Notes: generated from the letters alone by a model not told the origin. Shown: positions 18,928 through 27,661, numbered from the stretch's first letter. The stretch is 64,000 bases of DNA from Rubrivirga sp. SAORIC476 (GCF_002283555.1 NZ_MVOI01000003.1:642536-706535); one strand, 5' to 3'. Numbers and translations are program-made.

Positions 18928-20580
18928 ATGCGCGTCGTCGCGGTTCTCCTGCTCATGGCCCTCCACCTCGGGGCGTGCGCGGACTCCGTCGACCCGACGC
19001 TCGGTACCGAGCAGGCGTTCTCGCTCTACGGCTTCCTCGACCCGACGGCCAGCCGGCAGGCCCTCCGCGTGGTGCCCATCGTCGGTGCCATCGACGGCGA
19101 CACGCTGAGCGCGCTGCCCGTCGAGGTCACCTCGGTGGAGCGTGGCACCGGGCGGACCGCCTCGTGGCGCGACTCGGCGTTCACCTTCCGCGACGGCTCC
19201 ACGGGGCACGTCTTCGTGGCGGACTACACGCCGACGCCGGGCGAGACGGTCGAGGTGCGCGTCGAGGAGACCACCGGCGAGCGCCGGGTCACGCGTGTCG
19301 AGGTCGAGGTGGCCCCGCTTCAGCGGCCGGTGCTGGGCACGGTCCTCACGACCGGTGCGGCCGTGACCTACCCGATCCAGATCCAGGCTCCGCGCGTGCT
19401 GACGACCGAGTTGGTGTTCCGCGTCGTCGGCCTTGCGGAGGCGCCCCTCGACACCGTCGCCGTGCCCTTCGCCGACGTCGCACCGTTCGCCGACGTCGGG
19501 GGCGGCGTGTGGGCCCTCGACCTCGACTTTCTGCCGACGGCGCGGGCCTTCCTCGCGTCGCCGCAGGTCCGTGGCGCGACGCCACGCCTGGTGGACGTGA
19601 CCGCGCAGGTGTTCGTCACCGGCCCCCAGTGGGCCGTACCGCCCGCGGGGCTCGACGAGGACCGCATCATCGAACCGGGGACGTTCTCGAACGTAATGGG
19701 CGGCTTCGGCTTCGTCGGCTCCGGGTTCTGGGCCTCGACGCGCTGGACGCCGTCGCTGGCCACGCAGTCCCGCGCGGGCTTCCTGGTAGAGGCCGACCCC
19801 GCCTCGGTGCTGACGATCAATGAGGTGAGCGGCGGGGGCTGGGTCGAGCTCTACAACCCGACGCCCGAGACGTTGCCGATCGGCGGCTACCGGGTCGCCG
19901 TCGGGGCGGACCGGGCGACGATTCCGGCCGGGCAGTCCATCGCGGGGTTCGGGTTTACGGTGGTGCGCGTCGCGGCGACTCTGCAACGTGGGCCGGTGGT
20001 GCTGGAGAGCCTCAGCGGCGTCCCGCTCGTGGACCTGGATGTGGGAGCCCTCCCCGACGACCCGGACGTGTTCTCGTTCGGCTCGTACCCCGACGGGCGG
20101 AGCCGGCAGATTGGCGAGTTCGCCCAGTACCGCGATTTCGACCTCTTCCGAGGGCTGATTGCCCCGACGCCCGGCGCTCCGAACCGGCCCGTGTCCCATA
20201 TCTCCGTCGCCAATGAGGTGTTCACGACGGGCGCCGACGGATGGGTCGAGACCATCAACCGCCTCGGCATCCGTTCCGTCCTAGTCACTGACGACCCCGA
20301 TCGCACGCTCTCCGAGTGGGTACAGGCCCGCCGGGTGGGCGACTTCTGGGTCGCCGACGAGACGCCCGGACGCCTCGTTCTCGATCAGCTGGGCGGCGAG
20401 GTCGTCGTGGTGGTTCTGCGCAATAAGAACCCGCCACGCGTCTACGACGTCCGGCCGTACGGTCCCCAGGTGCCAGGGCAGTCGTCCGGTCTGCTGCCGG
20501 ACGGCGAGCGCGCCAACTGGACGGAGGGGCTCCGGCCCACGCGCGGCGCGGCCAACGCGCTCGCCCGGTTCGGCTTCTGA
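18928..20580 (+). CDS. DUF4249/lamin-tail lipoprotein, paralogue B2
   Basis: 550 residues, lipobox LGAC near residue 17. B-type markers PRVLTTELVFRVVGLAEAP, NEVFTTGADGWVETI and SVLVTDDPDRTLSEWVQA match B1. The N-terminal region (LGTEQAFSLYGFLDPTASRQ) is similar to that of B1 but not identical. It is the last gene of the operon, seven bases after A2, and is followed by a strong hairpin. No unusual features beyond the array itself. Confidence 0.85.
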   Translation: MRVVAVLLLMALHLGACADSVDPTLGTEQAFSLYGFLDPTASRQALRVVPIVGAIDGDTLSALPVEVTSVERGTGRTASWRDSAFTFRDGSTGHVFVADYTPTPGETVEVRVEETTGERRVTRVEVEVAPLQRPVLGTVLTTGAAVTYPIQIQAPRVLTTELVFRVVGLAEAPLDTVAVPFADVAPFADVGGGVWALDLDFLPTARAFLASPQVRGATPRLVDVTAQVFVTGPQWAVPPAGLDEDRIIEPGTFSNVMGGFGFVGSGFWASTRWTPSLATQSRAGFLVEADPASVLTINEVSGGGWVELYNPTPETLPIGGYRVAVGADRATIPAGQSIAGFGFTVVRVAATLQRGPVVLESLSGVPLVDLDVGALPDDPDVFSFGSYPDGRSRQIGEFAQYRDFDLFRGLIAPTPGAPNRPVSHISVANEVFTTGADGWVETINRLGIRSVLVTDDPDRTLSEWVQARRVGDFWVADETPGRLVLDQLGGEVVVVVLRNKNPPRVYDVRPYGPQVPGQSSGLLPDGERANWTEGLRPTRGAANALARFGF

Positions 20581-20588
20581 CGCAGCGA

Positions 20589-20616
20589 GGCCCGGCCGAA
20601 CTGCGTCGGCCGGGCC
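20589..20616. terminator. Hairpin between convergent lipoprotein operon and sigma factor gene
   Basis: GGCCCGGCCGA (20589-20599) pairs perfectly with TCGGCCGGGCC (20606-20616) around six bases. There is no T-tract, but the place between two convergent stop codons suggests termination in both directions. Confidence 0.65.
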
Positions 20617-20657
20617 CCGGGGTCTGCTCGTCCCGCGAACGGGACGGTGCGGGCCAC

Positions 20658-21497
20658 CTAGTTGAGGTGGGCGACCAGCTCCTCGCGGCGGTGCTTCTGA
20701 CGGAGCTTGCGGAGCGCCTTCTCCTTGATCTGGCGGACGCGCTCACGGGTGAGCCCGAACCGCTGGCCGACCTCGACGAGCGTGAGCGGCTGCTCGTGGC
20801 CGATGCCGAAGTAGAGGCGCGTAATCTCGGCCTCGCGCGGGTGCAGCGTGGCGAGCGCGCGCTCGATGTCGATGTTGAGGCTCTCGTTGGTGAGGTCCTC
20901 GTCCGGCTGCTCGAAGTTGTCGTCGGCGAGGACGTCGAGGAGGCTGTTGCCGTCGTCGTCGTCGAACGGGGCGTCCATCGAGAGGGAGTGGCGCGAGTGC
21001 TGCAGGCCCTCGACCACCTTCTCCTCCTTGAGGTCGAGCTCCTGCGCGATCTCGTCGGGGGTGGGCTGGCGGCCGAGCTGCTGCGCGAGCCGCGCCGAGG
21101 CCTTCCGCATCTTCGACAGCGTGCCGACGCGGTTGAGCGGCAGGCGCACCGTGCGGACCTGATCGGAGAGTGCCTTCAGGATCGACTGGCGAACCCACCA
21201 GACGGCGTACGAGATGAACTTGAACCCGCGCGTCTCGTCGAAGCGCTGGGCGGCCTTCACGAGGCCGTAGTTGCCCTCGGAGATGAGGTCGGCGAGGGAC
21301 AGGCCCTGGCCCTGATACTTCTTGGCGACGGAGACCACGAACCGAAGGTTCGCGCGCACGAGCTGGTGCAGCGCGAGCTGGTCACCCTGCTTGATCTTCT
21401 GCGCGAGGTCGACCTCCTGGTCGGGGGTCAGGAGCGGGACCTGCCCGATCTCCTGGAGATACTGGTCCAGCATCCGCTGACTGCGGGGGACGTACAT
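20658..21497 (-). CDS. rpoD: Primary-type RNA polymerase sigma factor (RpoD/SigA-like)
   Basis: 279 residues from ATG 21497. It has region 1.2 (LDQYLQEIGQVPLLTPDQEV), region 2 with NLRFVVSVAKKYQGQGL and FISYAVWWVRQSI, region 3, and region 4 (HPREAEITRLYFGIG, GLTRERVRQIKEKALRKLR). Region 1.1 is absent, as in the short primary sigma factors of Bacteroidota, which are about 285 residues. The frame opens further upstream, but the added residues do not match the family, so the ATG before YVPRSQRMLDQYL is chosen. It directs core polymerase to housekeeping promoters, or acts as a close group 2 relative; no second copy is in view. Confidence 0.93.
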   Translation of the reverse strand: MYVPRSQRMLDQYLQEIGQVPLLTPDQEVDLAQKIKQGDQLALHQLVRANLRFVVSVAKKYQGQGLSLADLISEGNYGLVKAAQRFDETRGFKFISYAVWWVRQSILKALSDQVRTVRLPLNRVGTLSKMRKASARLAQQLGRQPTPDEIAQELDLKEEKVVEGLQHSRHSLSMDAPFDDDDGNSLLDVLADDNFEQPDEDLTNESLNIDIERALATLHPREAEITRLYFGIGHEQPLTLVEVGQRFGLTRERVRQIKEKALRKLRQKHRREELVAHLN

Positions 21498-21888
21498 CGG
21501 CGGTTCGTGGGTTAGCGGTACAAAAGTGGCGGCCCTCGGCCGACCGGCCGCCCTCCGGGGCGCGGTCACAAGCTTGGGAGTGTAAGGATTCGCCTCGGGC
21601 CGGCATCAGGCGAACCACCGTCCTATCGGCACTCCGGGGCGGAGTTCCTTAACAGTTCGGTTTTCGCGCCCCCTCTACGTTCCGAACCGGTGAAGGACTA
21701 CGGTCGGCACGAGGACGCGGTGAGCGGGCGAGAGAACGAGGACCGCTCGCCTCCAGTCTCTGCGCCACGGCCTCTTCACCGGGCCTCACCCCGCCTGAGG
21801 GGAATGGTGGCGTGACACGGGGATGGAGTCGTCGGCTCCCAGCGTTGGTGACACGGCCCGCCTCGGCGCCGAGGCGGGCCGCGCCGTC
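21498..21888. other. 391-base gap without a recognisable gene
   Basis: The stretch holds the upstream region of the sigma factor gene and a 26-base palindrome near the far end. I see no tRNA cloverleaf, no reading frame with a family match and no riboswitch core. The nonamer GTGACACGG occurs twice, near 21811 and 21849. A small hairpin (CCCC/GGGG around GCCTGA) lies near 21790. Confidence 0.6.
21855..21880. repeat. Perfect 26-base palindrome downstream of the trans-sulfuration gene
   Basis: The half-site GGCCCGCCTCGGC is followed at once by its reverse complement. It begins nine bases after the stop of the minus-strand gene. No T-run follows on the minus strand, so it is not a standard terminator. 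It is the longest member of the CCTCGG palindrome family here. Confidence 0.75.
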
Positions 21889-23121
21889 TCAGTCCTGACG
21901 CCGTCCCTGCTCGATGGCCTGGCGGAGGTCGGCCCAAAGGTCGTCGGCATCTTCGAGGCCGACGGAGACGCGGACAAGCCCGGTGGTGATGCCGCCCTTC
22001 GAGCGGGCCTCGCCGGTCGAGACGCGCTGGGTGAGGCCGGCCGGATGCTGCGCGAGCGTGTCGGTGGAGCCGAGGCTGACGGCGGGCGTCGCGAGGCGGA
22101 GCGAGCGGAGGAAGCCGTCGGCAGCGGCGAACGCTTCGGGGCCGTCGGCCGCCCCGTCGGCGCCGAGGACCTCGAACGACAGCATCGCGCCCGGCCCGGC
22201 CATCTGGGTGCCGACGAGCCCGCGCGGGTCGCGACCGGCCACGCTGGGGTGGTACACCGCGCCGACGCCGGGGTGCGCGACGAGGTGCGTCGCGAGCGCC
22301 GACGCCGTCTCCTGGGCGCGGCGGACGCGCAGGGGCAGCGTCGCCAGCCCGCGGTGGAGCGCGTAGGCGGCCTCCGGGTGGAGGTTGGCGCCGGTCAGGA
22401 TGCGGACCTGCCGGAGCCGCTCGGCCCACGCCTCGGAGCACGCCACGACGCCTGCCAGCACGTCGCCGTGGCCGCCGATGAACTTGGTGGCGCTGTGCAT
22501 GACCAGCGCCGCGCCGAGCCTGAGCGGCTGCTGGAGCACCGGCGTCCCGAACGTCGCGTCGACGGCGACGGGGATCTCGCCCGCCACAGCGGCGACGGCG
22601 GCGACGGCGGCGATGTCGATCAGGTCGAGGGTCGGGTTGACGGGCGTCTCGATCATCACGAGGCAGGTGTCGTCCTGGATCGCGTCGGCCACGCCCGACT
22701 CGTCGGTCCAGGTCACCGTCAGGCCCAGCAGGCCGGAAGTCAGGAGCCGGTCGGTGGTGCCATAGATGGGCCGGACGCCGACGACGTGCCGCTTGTGGTC
22801 CGCCTTGGCGGCGAGGAAGATCGCCGTGAGCGCCGCCATGCCGCTGGCGAACGCGACCGCCGCGTCGGCGCCTTCGAGCGCGGCCAGCCCCTCCTCGAAG
22901 CGACCCACGGTCGGGTTGTAGAGGCGCGAGTAGATGGCCCCGCCCGCCTCGGTGGGGCCGCCGCCGGCCATCATCGCGTCCAGGCTGCCGACGGCCGCGT
23001 CGAGCGACTCGAACGGGTACGTCGTGGAGAGGTCGATGGGGGGCGCGTGGACGCCGAGGCGGCGGAGGTCGTCTCGACCGGCGTGGACGGCGAGGCTGTC
23101 GGGGTGGAGAGAGTCGGACAT
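21889..23121 (-). CDS. PLP-dependent trans-sulfuration family enzyme (Met gamma-lyase / cystathionine synthase-lyase type)
   Basis: 410 residues. Family motifs are in order: AIYSRLYNPTVGRFEEGLA, FASGMAALTAIF, MIETPVNPTLDLIDI, VDATFGTPVLQQPL, and the PLP lysine Lys213 in MHSATKFIGGHGD. The C-terminal motif is SLGSTDTLAQHPAGLT. These enzymes act on sulfur amino acids: methionine gamma-lyase, cystathionine gamma-synthase, cystathionine gamma-lyase or homocysteine synthase. The sequence alone does not settle which. The start at 23121 (MSDSLHPDSLAVHAG) fits the family. No methionine or cysteine gene is adjacent, and I saw no SAM riboswitch upstream. Confidence 0.92.
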   Translation of the reverse strand: MSDSLHPDSLAVHAGRDDLRRLGVHAPPIDLSTTYPFESLDAAVGSLDAMMAGGGPTEAGGAIYSRLYNPTVGRFEEGLAALEGADAAVAFASGMAALTAIFLAAKADHKRHVVGVRPIYGTTDRLLTSGLLGLTVTWTDESGVADAIQDDTCLVMIETPVNPTLDLIDIAAVAAVAAVAGEIPVAVDATFGTPVLQQPLRLGAALVMHSATKFIGGHGDVLAGVVACSEAWAERLRQVRILTGANLHPEAAYALHRGLATLPLRVRRAQETASALATHLVAHPGVGAVYHPSVAGRDPRGLVGTQMAGPGAMLSFEVLGADGAADGPEAFAAADGFLRSLRLATPAVSLGSTDTLAQHPAGLTQRVSTGEARSKGGITTGLVRVSVGLEDADDLWADLRQAIEQGRRQD

Positions 23122-23284
23122 GGGCGGAGAGAGAGCGCGTCCGCAAGGTCTCCCTGTGGAGGGGAGTCGTGCGCCCCTCGCTCCCTTTTCCACGAATCCG
23201 GCTCCGGGCACCTCCCCGGAACAGGGGATGGCGACTCAACCCGTTGGGTTTTAGGCTCCTGTACCTCCTCCACCCAACCAGACG

Positions 23285-23635
23285 ATGAAGACTCTCGTCC
23301 GCTTTGCCCTCCCGCTCCTCGCCATCGTCCTGTTCTCGGGCTGCTTCTCCAGCGGCTCGTCCCGGTCGGCCCGCGCCAGCGACGGCCGCGCCTCGCTGGT
23401 GGTCGTCAACAACTCTCCCAAGACGATCTACTACCTCTACGCCTCCCCGTGCTCCAGCACGTCGTGGGGCTCGGACCGTCTCGACTCGGACCAGGTCATC
23501 TCGTCCGGCCAGACGGTCGCGTTCACGATGACGACCGGCTGCTGGGACTTCAAGGCTGTCTTCTCCGACGACACGGACGTGGTGCGCCGCAACGCCAACA
23601 TCACCGACTCGAGCTGGCGCTGGACCATCGGGTAG
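23285..23635 (+). CDS. Small lipoprotein of unknown function
   Basis: 116 residues. The signal MKTLVRFALPLLAIVLFSGC ends in a lipobox (FSGC). The mature part is a short beta domain: SLVVVNNSPKTIYYLYASPC, SSTSWGSDRLDSDQVISSGQ and a CWDFKAVFSDD strand. The pattern W-G-x-D-x-L followed by I-x-x-G-x is found in small secreted proteins of other Gram-negative bacteria with no known function. It is divergent from the trans-sulfuration gene. Confidence 0.75.
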   Translation: MKTLVRFALPLLAIVLFSGCFSSGSSRSARASDGRASLVVVNNSPKTIYYLYASPCSSTSWGSDRLDSDQVISSGQTVAFTMTTGCWDFKAVFSDDTDVVRRNANITDSSWRWTIG

Positions 23636-23642
23636 CGGATCG

Positions 23643-23692
23643 GTAGGGCGCGGCGTGGCATCCCCTTCCCCACAGCCGACGCTGCGCCCTAC
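23643..23692. terminator. Bidirectional hairpin between convergent genes
   Basis: A 14-base stem with one G-T pair: the arm starting GTAGGGCGC at 23643 pairs with the arm ending GCGCCCTAC at 23692, with a loop of 22 bases. It overlaps the stop codon of the CPBP protease gene on the minus strand and starts eight bases after the lipoprotein stop. Confidence 0.65.
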
Positions 23693-24513
23693 AGGCCGCC
23701 GGTGACCACGAGCACGTCATAGAGGGCGTGCGTCCACGCCGCGAGGGCGAAGCCGCGCAGCAGGAAGACGGCGTTGAGCGCGAGCCCGAACAGGAACCGG
23801 AACGTGAACACGGGCAGCGTGAACGGGTCGCCGAACGCCCCGATGTGATGCACGGCGCTGAACACGACCGCGCCGACGACCGCGGCGATGATGTAGGCTC
23901 GCCGCCGGTCCGGCGTCCCGATGCGCTGGATCGCCCAGAACAGACCGCCGACGAGGATCACGCGGAAGACGAGTTCCTCGTACAGCCCCGCGCCAATGCT
24001 GAGGGCCAGCTGGAGCCCGAGGCCAAGTTGCGAGAGCTGGGCCAGCGCGAGGTCCGGGAGCAGCCAGCCGCCGAACAAGGCGCCGACGGTCCCGCCGACG
24101 AGGAACGCCAGCACGACGGCGTACACCAGGGACTCAACGAGGAGGAGTCCGAAGTAGCGGGGCACGAGCGGCGGACGCCGCTCGCGCTCGCGCCAGTACA
24201 CGTAGCCTCCGATGGCGAGCACGACCGCACCGACGGCCGCCCACCCGACGCCGCCGAGGGCCGCCAGGAGCGTCTTCAGCCACACGTCCGCCCCGACGCG
24301 GATCTGGCCGCCGCTGCCGGGGTTGGCGAGCAAGACGCCGACCTCGTAGAGCACGAAGAGAGGGAGCGCGGCGAGGAAGCCGTACGTGGCCGTCTTCGTG
24401 GCGTCGAAGTAGCCGGTCGGGCGGGGCGACGGCGCGGGGGCCGCGGCGGACGGGGACGCGAGGGCGTCCATCTCGGCGGCGAGCCGGGCGACGGCGTCGG
24501 CGGGGGACTCCAT
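23689..24513 (-). CDS. CPBP (CAAX-type) intramembrane metalloprotease
   Basis: 274 residues, with six or more hydrophobic helices. The catalytic motifs of the ABI/CPBP family are complete: E179-E180-x3-R184 (YEELVFRV), the His pair at 222-223 (SAVHHIG) and a late HALYD. Such glutamyl-type proteases work inside the membrane; in bacteria most have no known substrate, some protect against bacteriocins. The N-terminal 35 residues are an Ala/Pro-rich cytoplasmic extension. Single gene, converging with the small lipoprotein gene. Confidence 0.9.
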   Translation of the reverse strand: MESPADAVARLAAEMDALASPSAAAPAPSPRPTGYFDATKTATYGFLAALPLFVLYEVGVLLANPGSGGQIRVGADVWLKTLLAALGGVGWAAVGAVVLAIGGYVYWRERERRPPLVPRYFGLLLVESLVYAVVLAFLVGGTVGALFGGWLLPDLALAQLSQLGLGLQLALSIGAGLYEELVFRVILVGGLFWAIQRIGTPDRRRAYIIAAVVGAVVFSAVHHIGAFGDPFTLPVFTFRFLFGLALNAVFLLRGFALAAWTHALYDVLVVTGGL

Positions 24514-24643
24514 GGCGGGGCGGGGAAAGCCGACCTACGCGCGGGGCAGGCGCGAGGATGCGAACGGCCCCTGACGCCTCTACCCCGCTGCGACGGGCCT
24601 CCGGGAGACTTCTCGGTTCACCGCGGACGCCCTGGGGTGTCCT

Positions 24644-24665
24644 GCCTCGGGCGTCGCGCCGAGGC
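24644..24665. repeat. Inverted repeat, CCTCGG family
   Basis: GCCTCGG at 24644-24650 and CCGAGGC at 24659-24665 flank an eight-base loop, nine bases after the stop of the LysM/RlpA gene on the minus strand. It may act as a terminator, but there is no T-run. Confidence 0.5.
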
Positions 24666-24673
24666 GGACGGGG

Positions 24674-25732
24674 TCAGGGCAGGCTCCGGATCTCGACGCG
24701 GCGGGCCGCATTCGGATCGAGCGACAGCGCGGTCGCGGCGGCGGCCGACAGTTCGACGAGGTAGGACCGGCTCACGGGGCCGCGGTCGGTGACGCGTGCG
24801 AACGTGCTCCGCCCGGAGGCCGGGTTGGTCACCAGCACGACCGTCCCGAAGGGCAACGTGCGATGGCTCAGGGTGAACGCGAGCGGGTCGTAGGGCTCGC
24901 CACTCTCGGTCGGGCGCCCACGCATCACGTCGGGGTAGACGAGCGCGAGGCCGTCCTCGTCGGCCGGGCCCATCTCCATGCGCGAGGCGATGGCCGGGTT
25001 GACCGCGGCGGGCAGGCGCAGCAGCGTCCCGGGCTGCAAGGGCGCGGTCGAGAGGGAGTTGATGCGAGCGAGTTCGTCGACGCTCAGCCCGAGGCCGAAC
25101 GCGATCGAGTAGAGCGTCTCGCCGGGCTCGACGAAGTGGACGAGATCGGCCGGGACGGTGGTGTCGGTGATGGACCACGCGCGCGGGGGGCCGAGGGGGA
25201 CCGGGGCCCCCGCCGTCGCCGGGCCGGTGCCGCCGCCGCCGACCACGAGCCGCTGCCCGACCTCGATGGTGTCGCCGGAGATGCCGTTGAGACGCCGCAG
25301 CTCCTCAACCGAGGTGTCGTAGCGGAGCGCGATACGGAAGAGCGTCTCCCCGGCCGTCACCACGTGGACGACGCCTCCGGCCGCTGGGCCGCGCGCGGGC
25401 GGCGGGGCCGGGGTGACGGGCGTCACGACGGGCGGGCGAGGCGTCTCGGGGCGGGGCAGCGTCGGGATCGACTCGCCGACGCCCTCGACGGGCCCGGGCG
25501 GCGGGGCCGTCTGCGCAGGCATCGGCACACGGTCGGTGAGGCGGAGCGTCTGCCCGACCGAGATGTAGGTCCCGTCGATGCCGTTGAGCGCACGCAGCCG
25601 GTCGACGGTGAGGTCGTGGGCGCGGGAGATCCGGTAGAGCGTGTCGCCGGGCTGCACGACGTAGGTCGTGGCCGACTGGGCGAGCGCCACGAGGGGCGTC
25701 AGCGCGACGAGAAGGACGAGGCGGCGGATCAT
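24674..25732 (-). CDS. Secreted LysM protein with RlpA-like C-terminal domain
   Basis: 352 residues. Signal peptide MIRRLVLLVALTPLVALAQS. Three LysM domains: YVVQPGDTLYRISRAHDLTV (about residues 24-68), HVVTAGETLFRIALRYDTSV (about 122-166) and HFVEPGETLYSIAFGLGLSV (about 198-242), joined by Pro-rich linkers. The C-terminal 90 residues form an RlpA-type double-psi barrel (LPFGTVVLVTNPASGRS, RVTDRGPVSRSYLVELS). The LysM units should bind peptidoglycan in the periplasm; the RlpA domain may cut glycan strands or be structural. A 108-residue TPR gene ends six bases upstream. Confidence 0.9.
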   Translation of the reverse strand: MIRRLVLLVALTPLVALAQSATTYVVQPGDTLYRISRAHDLTVDRLRALNGIDGTYISVGQTLRLTDRVPMPAQTAPPPGPVEGVGESIPTLPRPETPRPPVVTPVTPAPPPARGPAAGGVVHVVTAGETLFRIALRYDTSVEELRRLNGISGDTIEVGQRLVVGGGGTGPATAGAPVPLGPPRAWSITDTTVPADLVHFVEPGETLYSIAFGLGLSVDELARINSLSTAPLQPGTLLRLPAAVNPAIASRMEMGPADEDGLALVYPDVMRGRPTESGEPYDPLAFTLSHRTLPFGTVVLVTNPASGRSTFARVTDRGPVSRSYLVELSAAAATALSLDPNAARRVEIRSLP

Positions 25733-25738
25733 GGCAGT

Positions 25739-26065
25739 CTAGTCGTCGAAGCCGAGGCCGTCGGCCTCGAGGAGGGCGCTCTGAAGCTCGGCGCGGGCGT
25801 GCGTGTCGCCCGCGGCGGTGGCTGCGGCGATGCCGGCGCGGTAGGTCGCCAGGGCATCGGCGTCGCGGCCGAGGGTGCGGTACAACGCGCCGAGGTGGAA
25901 ATACGTCCCCACGTAGTCGGGGCGGTCGCGGACGAGGCCCTCGTAGTACGTCCGGGCCACCTCTGCCTCGCCGCGCTTGGCGTGCTCCTGCGCGAGGGCG
26001 AACCGCGTGAACGGGTCGTCGGGGTCGTCGCGGAGGAACTCCTGGAGGGTGGCGAGTCGGTCCAT
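25739..26065 (-). CDS. Small tetratricopeptide repeat protein
   Basis: 108 residues. MDRLATLQEFLRDDPDDPFTR, RGEAEVARTYYEGLVRDRPD and TYFHLGALYRTLGRDADALA are TPR helices; two to three repeats fit. There is no signal peptide, so it should be a cytoplasmic protein-binding adaptor. It lies six bases upstream of the LysM/RlpA gene and is probably co-transcribed with it. The ATG at 26065 gives the family-like start. Confidence 0.85.
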   Translation of the reverse strand: MDRLATLQEFLRDDPDDPFTRFALAQEHAKRGEAEVARTYYEGLVRDRPDYVGTYFHLGALYRTLGRDADALATYRAGIAAATAAGDTHARAELQSALLEADGLGFDD

Positions 26066-26113
26066 GACGGGAAGATAGCCGGGGCACGAGACGTGCGGCG
26101 CGAGCGGCGCCTC

Positions 26114-26135
26114 CCCGCCTCGGCACCGAGGTGGG
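26114..26135. repeat. Inverted repeat, CCTCGG family
   Basis: CCCGCCTCGG and CCGAGGTGGG flank CA, with one mispaired base. It lies between the TPM-domain gene and the TPR gene, both on the minus strand. Confidence 0.5.
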
Positions 26136-26178
26136 ACAGGCCATCGGCCCGCCCCCGCCTCCCACCGGTACGGCGGGC

Positions 26179-26976
26179 CTACCAGCTTCCCCCTGCGCCA
26201 CCGCCACCGCCGAAACCACCCCCGAAGCCGCCGAAGCCGCCCCCCCCGAAGCCGCCGCCGCCGCCCCAGCCGCCGCCGGGGATCACAATCACGCCCGGTC
26301 CGCTCCGACGACGACGACGGCCCCCTCCCCCGGACCCCGACGACGGGGGCGCCTGGTGACGGGACGCGAGCACGACCAGCACGACGAAGATCAGCAGCAG
26401 GAAGCACAGCACGGAGCCGATGGCATCTTCCCCCCCACCCCCCGAGGCGGACGGGGCCACGAACTCACCGGACAGAGATGCCGTGATGGCGTCTGTCGCC
26501 TCGTCGATGCCGGCGTAGAAGGCGCCCTCGCGGAACCGGGGCACGATGATCTGCCGGATGATCGTGCCCGCTGTCGCGTCCGGCAACGCCCCCTCGGCGC
26601 CGAAGCCGGTCGTGATGAACACCTCCCGGTCGGCCGTGGCGACGAGCAGCACGACGCCGTCGTCAATGCCTGCCCGGCCGACGCCCCACTCGCGAAGGAT
26701 CTCGGTGGCATAGTCGACCGGCGCGACGCCATCCGTGGTCGCCACGAGGACGACGGCCACCTGGGCCCCCGTCGAGTCGTCGAAGGCGACCAGCTTGCGC
26801 TCCAGCGCGTCGCGCTCCGCCGGGGAGAGCGTGCCCGTGAAGTCGTTGACGAGACGCGCCGGGCTGGGCCGCGCCGGGATGTCGAACCGCGACTCGTAAG
26901 GCTGGCCGTTCTGCGCGGCCGCGCCGACGGCGGTGGCGAACAGGACGGCGGCGACGAAGACGGAACGGAGGCGCAC
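26179..26976 (-). CDS. TPM-domain membrane protein with Gly-rich tail (YgcG-like)
   Basis: 265 residues from GTG 26976. Signal sequence RLRSVFVAAVLFATAVGAAA; TPM domain with LVNDFTGTLSPAERDALERK, GAQVAVVLVATTDGV, LREWGVGRAGIDDGVVLLVA and REVFITTGFGAEG; one membrane helix (VLCFLLLIFVVLVVLASR); then an Arg cluster and a long Gly/Trp/Phe-rich tail. This is the usual order for YgcG/TPM proteins, which often sit next to LemA, as here. An earlier GTG at 27003 is possible; no clear ribosome site decides between them. Likely role: envelope maintenance together with LemA. Confidence 0.88.
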   Translation of the reverse strand: MRLRSVFVAAVLFATAVGAAAQNGQPYESRFDIPARPSPARLVNDFTGTLSPAERDALERKLVAFDDSTGAQVAVVLVATTDGVAPVDYATEILREWGVGRAGIDDGVVLLVATADREVFITTGFGAEGALPDATAGTIIRQIIVPRFREGAFYAGIDEATDAITASLSGEFVAPSASGGGGEDAIGSVLCFLLLIFVVLVVLASRHQAPPSSGSGGGGRRRRRSGPGVIVIPGGGWGGGGGFGGGGFGGFGGGFGGGGGAGGSW

Positions 26977-27061
26977 GAGACGAGGCGGGAACAGGATGGA
27001 CACGACGGAAACGCTGCGCAGGGCCCTCAGACCCCACGCCTCACACCTCACGCCTTGCCGC

Positions 27062-27661
27062 TCAGTCGAACGTGATCTCCGGGGCCTGCTCCGCGCCCGC
27101 CTCGGCCTCGAAGGGCGCACGGGGCGTGACGCCCGCGATCGGTGCGATGAGCGCGGTCGGGAACGTGCGGATGCGGCCGTTGAGACCCGCGACAGCGCCG
27201 TTGTAGTCCCGGCGGGCCGTCGCGATGCGGTTCTCGTTGCCCTCGATCTGCGTCTGCAGGTTCAGGAAGCCCTCGTTGGTGCCGAGCGTCGGGTACGCCT
27301 CGGAGACGGCGAGCAGGCGGCCGAGCGAGGCGCCGAGCGCCGACTGCGCCTCCTGGTAGCGCGCGAGCGCCTGCGGGTCGTCGAGGTCGTCGGCCGAGAC
27401 CTGGATGCTGGTCGCGCGGCTGCGCGCCTCGATGACGTTCTGGAGGGTCTCCGACTCGAAGTCAGCCTGGCCCTGGACGGTGGAGACCACCTGATCGATC
27501 AGGTCGGCCCGGCGCTGGTACTGGGTCTCGACGTTGGCCCAGGCCTCGGTGACCCGCTCGTCCTGCTGGACGAGGCTGTTGTAGGTGCCGCAGCCCGCAC
27601 AGCCGGCGAAGCCGACGAGGAGGACGAGGACGAGGAGGACAATCGCGCCGGTGCTTCGCAT
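27062..27661 (-). CDS. lemA: LemA family protein
   Basis: 199 residues. One N-terminal membrane helix (GAIVLLVLVLLVGFAGCAGC) and the LemA four-helix core: YNSLVQQDERVTEAWANVET, QYQRRADLIDQVVSTVQGQA, EARSRATSIQV and AVSEAYPTLGTNEGFLNLQ. The C-terminal region (EGNENRIATARRDYNGAVAG) also fits. LemA and TPM proteins are commonly paired; the TPM gene follows on the same strand. Their joint function is not established. The Cys residues after the helix could be lipidated. Confidence 0.93.
   Translation of the reverse strand: MRSTGAIVLLVLVLLVGFAGCAGCGTYNSLVQQDERVTEAWANVETQYQRRADLIDQVVSTVQGQADFESETLQNVIEARSRATSIQVSADDLDDPQALARYQEAQSALGASLGRLLAVSEAYPTLGTNEGFLNLQTQIEGNENRIATARRDYNGAVAGLNGRIRTFPTALIAPIAGVTPRAPFEAEAGAEQAPEITFD

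Noticed and set aside
21498-21854. Small RNA or tRNA gene in the gap upstream of the sigma factor gene
   Set aside because: No cloverleaf, no T-loop consensus and no terminator on either strand could be found by reading.
23122-23284. Possible SAM-type riboswitch before the trans-sulfuration gene
   Set aside because: The minus-strand leader was compared from memory with SAM-I, SAM-II, SAH, cobalamin and TPP cores. A few G/C-rich bits look alike, but no core is complete.
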